From: DASXHZ01 sp036488085
GTDB lineage: Bacteria; Acidobacteriota; Thermoanaerobaculia; Gp7-AA8
Length of the DNA stretch: 64,000 nt
NCBI GenBank assembly: GCA_036488085.1
Contig: DASXHZ010000029.1
Coordinates: 1-64,000 of the forward strand
Direction of reading: 5' to 3'
Part shown: in pieces, positions 58,661 to 64,000 of the stretch
Numbering within the stretch: position 1 is the first letter of the stretch
How the letters are laid out: every line of letters begins with the position of its first letter
Made by a program: the position numbers and the translations under genes
The notes under the pieces: generated by a model
The model's input: the letters and a program-made list of their open reading frames with translations, nothing else
Databases searched by the model: none
Told to the model about the DNA's origin: nothing

Positions 58661-59400
58661 CCTGGAATCCGAGCCAGTACGAGCGCTTCAAGGCGGAGCG
58701 CAAACAGCCATTCGTCGATCTCCTCTCCCTCGTCGAACATCGGCCCCACATGCGCGTCGTCGACCTCGGCTGCGGCACCGGCGAGCTGACGCGCGAGCTG
58801 CAGGAGACGCTGAATGCCGAGGAGACCGTCGGAATCGACAACTCCGAGACGATGCTGCTGAAGTCGAGCAGCTTCGGCGGTGAGACGCTCCATTTCGAGC
58901 GCGGCGACATCGAGGCGTTCGTCACCGACCGGCCCTACGACCTCATCTTCTCGAATGCCGCGCTGCACTGGGTCGAGGACCACGAGTCGCTCTTCACCCG
59001 GCTCACGACCTTCCTCGCGCCGCACGGCCAACTCGCAGTGCAGATGCCGGCGAACGAGACGCATGCATCTCATCAGACCGCAATGGATGTGGCACGCGAG
59101 CTCGGACTCGAGCCACGACGCTCGCCGATGCAGCCTCCTGAGCGGTACGCTGAGATCCTCCATCGCCTCGGGTTTGCGCGGCAGCACGTGCGCCTGCAGA
59201 TCTACGGGCACGTGCTCGACTCATCTAGCGACGTCGTCGAGTGGGTCAAGGGAACGCTGCTCACCGACTACGAGCGCCACGCCGGCGACCGCTGGCCCGA
59301 GTTCCTGAAGCGCTACCGCGAGCTCCTTATCGAGCGCATCGGCGAGGGGCACCCGTACTTTTTCACCTACCGCCGCATCCTGATCTGGGGCAGCCGCTAG
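58657..59400 (+). CDS. Trans-aconitate 2-methyltransferase-like methyltransferase
   Basis: 247 residues. Class I SAM fold with VVDLGCGTGELTREL, GIDNSETML, FERGDIEAF and DLIFSNAALHWVEDH, which match Tam-like enzymes. The start WNPSQYERFKAERKQPF is also typical of Tam. The substrate may be trans-aconitate or a related acid; this is inferred from family resemblance. The stop CTAG is shared with the convergent anti-sigma gene. Confidence 0.88.
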   Translation: MTWNPSQYERFKAERKQPFVDLLSLVEHRPHMRVVDLGCGTGELTRELQETLNAEETVGIDNSETMLLKSSSFGGETLHFERGDIEAFVTDRPYDLIFSNAALHWVEDHESLFTRLTTFLAPHGQLAVQMPANETHASHQTAMDVARELGLEPRRSPMQPPERYAEILHRLGFARQHVRLQIYGHVLDSSSDVVEWVKGTLLTDYERHAGDRWPEFLKRYRELLIERIGEGHPYFFTYRRILIWGSR

Positions 59401-59858
59401 TCTTCCGCCAGGATCGTGTGCAGGGCAACGCCGATGGTGATCGACGAGAGGACAAAGACCATCGCGAAAAAGGTCACCGACAGCGAGGCCGCCTCTCCCG
59501 CGTTCTGAACGAACGTCGCGGGCGTGAAGCTGTGCAGCAACGCCTGAAGCGCCACCCACTTCCACGCCATGACCGCTGTCCATCCTCCGGCGACGATCAC
59601 GTAGGAGAACATCTGAAAGATCTTCAAGGGCCGCGTGGCGCGCTCCGCGGTCATCGTGTTGCGGAGGAGCTGTGCCTTCAACCAGACGACCTGCGGATCG
59701 GGAAGCGGGTGCTCGCGCATGTCGACCGAGGCGAGCTCCTTCATCTGCGGCGACACCAGCATCGCCGCTTCGCAGTCGGCGCACTGCGCGACATGGGCGC
59801 GGAGCGAGTCGGTCCACCGGCCGGCGATCACGTCACGTTCGAATCGGCATTCACTCAT
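59397..59858 (-). CDS. Anti-sigma factor with zinc-finger and membrane helices
   Basis: 153 residues. The N-terminal zinc-binding anti-sigma domain has LRAHVAQCADCEAAM, the H-x3-C-x2-C pattern, with an earlier Cys4. Two hydrophobic segments (about 83-103 and 128-148) place it in the inner membrane. Its start overlaps the sigma gene stop (ATGA), the usual arrangement for a cognate pair, so it probably restrains that sigma factor. Confidence 0.85.
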   Translation of the reverse strand: MSECRFERDVIAGRWTDSLRAHVAQCADCEAAMLVSPQMKELASVDMREHPLPDPQVVWLKAQLLRNTMTAERATRPLKIFQMFSYVIVAGGWTAVMAWKWVALQALLHSFTPATFVQNAGEAASLSVTFFAMVFVLSSITIGVALHTILAED

Positions 59859-60397
59859 CGCGATGCCTCCGGTCGGATTCCCGCCTTCGTGAGAAGGTCG
59901 GCGAGCCGCTTGCGCGCGCGGAACAGCAGGACGCGGACGCTTCCCGACTTGACGCCGAGCGCTTCGCCGATCTCAGCATGGTCAGCTTCTTCGACGTGTG
60001 CGAGCCAGAGCAGCGCTCGCTCGCGCGGCTTCAGCTCGCCGAACGACCGTGACAGGTCTTGACGCAGCTCGCCGCGGTCGGCGATGGACGGATTCCGCGG
60101 GATCAATGCGTCGAGCTTGATGCGCTCGCGCTTCGCCTCGCGGAAGTGATCGAGCGCCAGGTTCGTCGCAGCGCGGAACGCGTACCGCCGCGCGTGCTCA
60201 TCGCTCTCGAACGTCGGGTTCGCACGCAGGAAACCGAGGAACGTCTTCTGCAGCAGGTCGTCCGCCGTGGCGGCATCGCCCGTCATGCGGAAGATGTACG
60301 ACCAGAGGCTTCCGGCCGTCTTCCGATAGAAGGCTTCGAACTGCGCTTCGTTCATTGGTCTTTGCGGCGCGCGCCGGCCGCCGCTGACCTGTTCCAT
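59855..60397 (-). CDS. ECF RNA polymerase sigma factor
   Basis: 180 residues from the ATG at 60397; ATGs at 60436 and 60355 are also possible. Sigma region 2 (FRMTGDAATADDLLQKTFLGF, YAFRAATNLALDHFREAKRE) and region 4 (LKPRERALLWLAHVEEADHAEI, LGVKSGSVRVLLFRARKRL) are complete, and the long C-terminal ECF tail is absent. With the overlapping zinc anti-sigma it forms a stress-responsive pair. The signal it senses is unknown. Confidence 0.92.
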   Translation of the reverse strand: MEQVSGGRRAPQRPMNEAQFEAFYRKTAGSLWSYIFRMTGDAATADDLLQKTFLGFLRANPTFESDEHARRYAFRAATNLALDHFREAKRERIKLDALIPRNPSIADRGELRQDLSRSFGELKPRERALLWLAHVEEADHAEIGEALGVKSGSVRVLLFRARKRLADLLTKAGIRPEASR

Positions 60398-60443
60398 TTC
60401 TAGCGACGCTGGCAACACGAGAGCCTCGGCAAACATGGGGATG

Positions 60444-60905
60444 CTACGGCTGAGTCGGTGGCTGCTGAGGCTGATCGAAGACGCCCCATTCGCGCCCCAG
60501 GCGCTTCGTGAGAATGACACTCGCGAGATAGCCGAGACCGAGGGCCAGAAGGAGCAGACCCGGGTAGAGCATGCCGCGCTCGTACGTCACGAGCGAGAGA
60601 ATGATGAACGCACAGCCGAGGAACGAGAGCACCGTCGCGTTGCGAATGCCGCTCAGCATCCGGTCCTGCGTCATCATCTTCGGCGCGGACTCGATCTCGC
60701 CGAGGAACTTGCGGCCCTGCGGCGACTGCAGGAAGCTGACGAACTCCGGACCGCTACCGAACTTATCGATGAGGCGCGCCTGCACCTCTGCTTGATAGCG
60801 AACCTTGTCGCTCTTCGATTTCGAGCTGAAGTAGGAGATCGCGATCATCATCGCGCAGAACCCGAGCCCTAATGTGATCGGGATCATGTAGACGCTCATT
60901 TCCAT
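60444..60905 (-). CDS. Membrane protein of unknown function
   Basis: 153 residues. The ATG at 60905 is set by a good ribosome site, GGAGG seven bases upstream. One helix at the N-terminus (about 7-26) and two more (about 93-110 and 116-133; VLSFLGCAFIILSLVTYE and LLLLALGLGYLASVIL) surround a soluble stretch with FGSGPEFVSFLQSPQGRKFL. It ends in a proline/glutamine tail. It lies upstream of the sigma gene on the same strand and may belong to that unit. Confidence 0.75.
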   Translation of the reverse strand: MEMSVYMIPITLGLGFCAMMIAISYFSSKSKSDKVRYQAEVQARLIDKFGSGPEFVSFLQSPQGRKFLGEIESAPKMMTQDRMLSGIRNATVLSFLGCAFIILSLVTYERGMLYPGLLLLALGLGYLASVILTKRLGREWGVFDQPQQPPTQP

Positions 60906-60971
60906 GACTGAAGCCTCCGGTGTTTCTTGCACGCTAATACGTGCCCCAGGCCATTTGGTTAACATCGGGGC

Positions 60972-61403
60972 ATGAGGTTCTCCGTCTCCGAGTACGTCCG
61001 ATGGGAAGACATCGACGCCGCCGGCATCATCAACTATCAGGCGTACCTCCGCTTTTTCGGTTTGGCCGAGGTGGAGCTGTTTCGCTCCTGTGGGCTGTCG
61101 TACAAGACGCTGAGCGAGGAGATTGGGATCTGGTTGCCGCGGGTGCACGTCGAGTGCGACTTCTTCCATCCGGTGACGCTCGATGAGCTGCTGGTCGTCG
61201 ACGCCTACTTTGGTCACCTCGGGACGAGCTCACTGCACGTGAACTTCGAGGTGCGGTGCGACTCTGCGCCGGCAAACGTCGTCGCAAAGGGGAAGTACAT
61301 CGTCGTCAGCGTGAAGAAAGGCGAGTTCGCGCCGACGCCGATACCGCCGCTCGTGCGCGAAAAGATCGCGGCGTACGTGGAACCGGCGGTCAGAAGCCGA
61401 TGA
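60972..61403 (+). CDS. YbgC/4HBT-type acyl-CoA thioesterase
   Basis: 143 residues. Hot-dog fold with the active-site segment VRWEDIDAAGIINYQAYLRFF, in which the Asp before AAG is the catalytic residue of the 4-hydroxybenzoyl-CoA thioesterase type. The second half has FGHLGTSSLHVNFEV. Likely hydrolyses a short or aromatic acyl-CoA. The stop region overlaps murB by 14 bp tail to tail. Confidence 0.9.
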   Translation: MRFSVSEYVRWEDIDAAGIINYQAYLRFFGLAEVELFRSCGLSYKTLSEEIGIWLPRVHVECDFFHPVTLDELLVVDAYFGHLGTSSLHVNFEVRCDSAPANVVAKGKYIVVSVKKGEFAPTPIPPLVREKIAAYVEPAVRSR

Positions 61404-62400
61404 AGTTCGGCTCCGGGTGCAGCTCGATCCCGAACTTCTCACGCACGCGGGTCTGCACCAACTCCACGAGTGCGAGGACGTCGCGGGCGGTGGCGCCGCC
61501 GCGGTTGACCACCGCCAGGGTGTGCTTTGACGACAAGCCGGCGTTCCCGAGGGTGAACCCCTTCTCGAATCCGGCGTGCTCGATGAGCCACGCGGCCGAG
61601 AGCTTCACCTTCCCATCGCCTGCCGGATAGCTCGGCATCTCTTCGGTCGTGACCGACGGTTCGACGATCGGGTTCATGAAGAACGATCCGTCGCTTCGCG
61701 TGTCGGGATCGTTCCGGTCGAGCACCATACCTTTGCGTTTCCTGATCGCGATCACTGCCTGGCGGACGGCGCGCAGGTCATCGCCGTCAACCGCCTTCTG
61801 CAACTCCGGATAGCGCACGGTCGCGGAGCCGCCCACCTTCAGCCGAAATGTCACCGCGGTGACCACGTACCGGTCGCGCTCATAGTTCTTGAACAGGCTG
61901 GAGCGATATCCGAAGCGGCAATCCCAGTTCGTGAGCGTCTTCACGAGACCATCGCGACGGTCGAGGACCTCGACGCGCGCGATCGTCTCGCTCACTTCCT
62001 GCCCATACGCCCCGACGTTCTGGATCGGCGTCGCTCCGACGCTCCCCGGAATCCCGGAGAGGCACTCGATCCCCGCCCACCCGCGCAAGACCGCGAATGA
62101 CACGAAGTCATCCCACACCTCTCCCGCCGCGACGCGGACCATCGCGTACTCGTCCCGGGCCTGTACCGTCACGCCGCGCAGGTCGACGTGAACGACGAGA
62201 CCGTCGAATCCGCTGTCCGCGATCAGGAGGTTGCTGCCGCCGCCGAGGATGAAGAGGGGAAGGGAACGTTCGCGAGCCCAATCGATTGCCTCGCGGAGGG
62301 CGTCGATGTCCCTCGCCCGGACGAAGTAGCGCGCCGGCCCGCCGATCCCGATGGTCGTGAAAGGGGCGAGCGGCACGTGTTGCTCAACGGTGACGGTCAT
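61390..62400 (-). CDS. murB: UDP-N-acetylenolpyruvoylglucosamine reductase
   Basis: 336 residues. FAD/NADPH enzyme that makes UDP-MurNAc. The N-terminal TTIGIGGPARYF and LGGGSNLLIAD are FAD-binding, AGIECLSGIPGSVGATPIQNVGAYG is the flavin domain signature, YRSSLFK holds the Tyr/Ser of the catalytic region, and the C-terminal LIEHAGFEKG and HTLAVVNRGGATA end the family pattern. The ATG at 62400 (MTVTVEQ) is chosen. No other mur gene is nearby. Confidence 0.95.
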   Translation of the reverse strand: MTVTVEQHVPLAPFTTIGIGGPARYFVRARDIDALREAIDWARERSLPLFILGGGSNLLIADSGFDGLVVHVDLRGVTVQARDEYAMVRVAAGEVWDDFVSFAVLRGWAGIECLSGIPGSVGATPIQNVGAYGQEVSETIARVEVLDRRDGLVKTLTNWDCRFGYRSSLFKNYERDRYVVTAVTFRLKVGGSATVRYPELQKAVDGDDLRAVRQAVIAIRKRKGMVLDRNDPDTRSDGSFFMNPIVEPSVTTEEMPSYPAGDGKVKLSAAWLIEHAGFEKGFTLGNAGLSSKHTLAVVNRGGATARDVLALVELVQTRVREKFGIELHPEPNFIGF

Positions 62401-62428
62401 TCGCGGCGCGCATGTTAACGTTGCCGCC

Positions 62429-63757
<1,329 letters not shown>

Positions 63758-63762
63758 GTCCG

Positions 63763-64000
63763 CTAGGGCGCCGTCCCCGCGACGGCGAGCTCGTCCCATG
63801 CGTCGCCGGTGACGTTGTTGATCGTCGAGCCGTAGGCGGTCCAGCGATTCGACTTCGTGGCAGCGGGCGTGATGTTGATGATGGAGATAGGGTTGATGCA
63901 ACACGCGCCGTTCGTGGAAACCTGCGTCATCGTCATCGGCGGCAGCGTAAACGCCGTTCCGGTCTGCACGGGTGATCCGAGCGGTGGCCCCCATGTGACT
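63763..64000 (-). CDS. Partial secreted protein, C-terminal end only
   Basis: The frame runs off the window edge. The visible end reads GSPVQTGTAFTLPPMTMTQ, STNGACCINPISIINIT and GSTINNVTGDAWDELAVAG, a low-complexity beta-rich sequence with several Thr/Asn, typical of extracellular domains. Family not recognisable. It is convergent with the POT gene, five bases apart. Confidence 0.55.
   Translation of the reverse strand, partial: VTWGPPLGSPVQTGTAFTLPPMTMTQVSTNGACCINPISIINITPAATKSNRWTAYGSTINNVTGDAWDELAVAGTAP

Overview
The window is a high-GC bacterial chromosome segment that looks like a member of the Acidobacteriota or a close relative. The main clues are a VWFA-related protein of the type typical of that phylum (44344-45306), CarD, secreted proteins carrying BNR, Ig-like and LamG modules, and tightly packed genes that often share ATGA stop/start overlaps. 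No rRNA, tRNA, phage or CRISPR locus was seen. Taxonomy is inferred from gene content only.

Region 1 (1-4800) is an accessory island. It holds an IS256 transposase remnant, an intact REP-associated tyrosine transposase (RAYT, 396-1355), at least eight copies of a REP-like motif (core GAAGGTGYGRCCCC), and pieces of broken genes (BNR/FN3 secreted protein, PIN-domain toxin, a second RAYT). It also holds two periodic arrays: twenty units of exactly 21 bp at 3493-3912 and twelve units of 20-21 bp at 4475-4726. Both arrays lie between REP-like copies. This is the most unusual part of the window.

Region 2 (4900-16700) is mostly housekeeping: a secreted amidohydrolase, a lytic transglycosylase, XerD-type recombinase, lipoyl synthase, CarD, deoB with a coupled secreted protein, an M61 peptidase with PDZ domain, an EamA transporter, deoA and queC.

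Region 3 (16700-28200) has a 1092-residue secreted GH71-like protein with six near-identical Ig-like repeats, a LamG remnant, queE overlapping a methylmalonyl-CoA epimerase gene, tyrA, a YfhO-like membrane protein and a GT39-like membrane protein that overlap tail to tail by 98 bp, and a GT39-like pseudogene with an internal deletion.

Region 4 (28200-38450) has rph-glgC on the minus strand and a tight plus-strand operon: dnaJ/cbpA, LpxH-like phosphoesterase, PhnP-like MBL hydrolase, aroA, CNNM/CorC protein, methyltransferase. LOG-family, BadF-type kinase and a frameshifted anion-transporter gene follow.

Region 5 (38450-50400) has an M28 peptidase, a four-gene minus-strand operon (PD-(D/E)XK-like protein, Tat-signal protein, amidase, DUF protein), a YkgJ-like cysteine-cluster protein, VWFA plus OmpA/Pal lipoprotein, and a carbamoyltransferase-SxtJ-DUF5989-SGNH cassette that probably modifies an unknown molecule. 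xthA closes the region.

Region 6 (50800-64000) has a beta-barrel protein, an ABC-2 exporter, quinone oxidoreductase, ankyrin protein, Nudix hydrolase, a radical SAM protein, an MFS pump divergent from a TetR regulator, a Tam-like methyltransferase, an ECF sigma/anti-sigma pair, a thioesterase, murB, a POT peptide transporter and a partial secreted protein.

A second family of repeats, heptamers of the form GGRTAAC, sits in at least five gene-free gaps, usually as facing inverted arrays.
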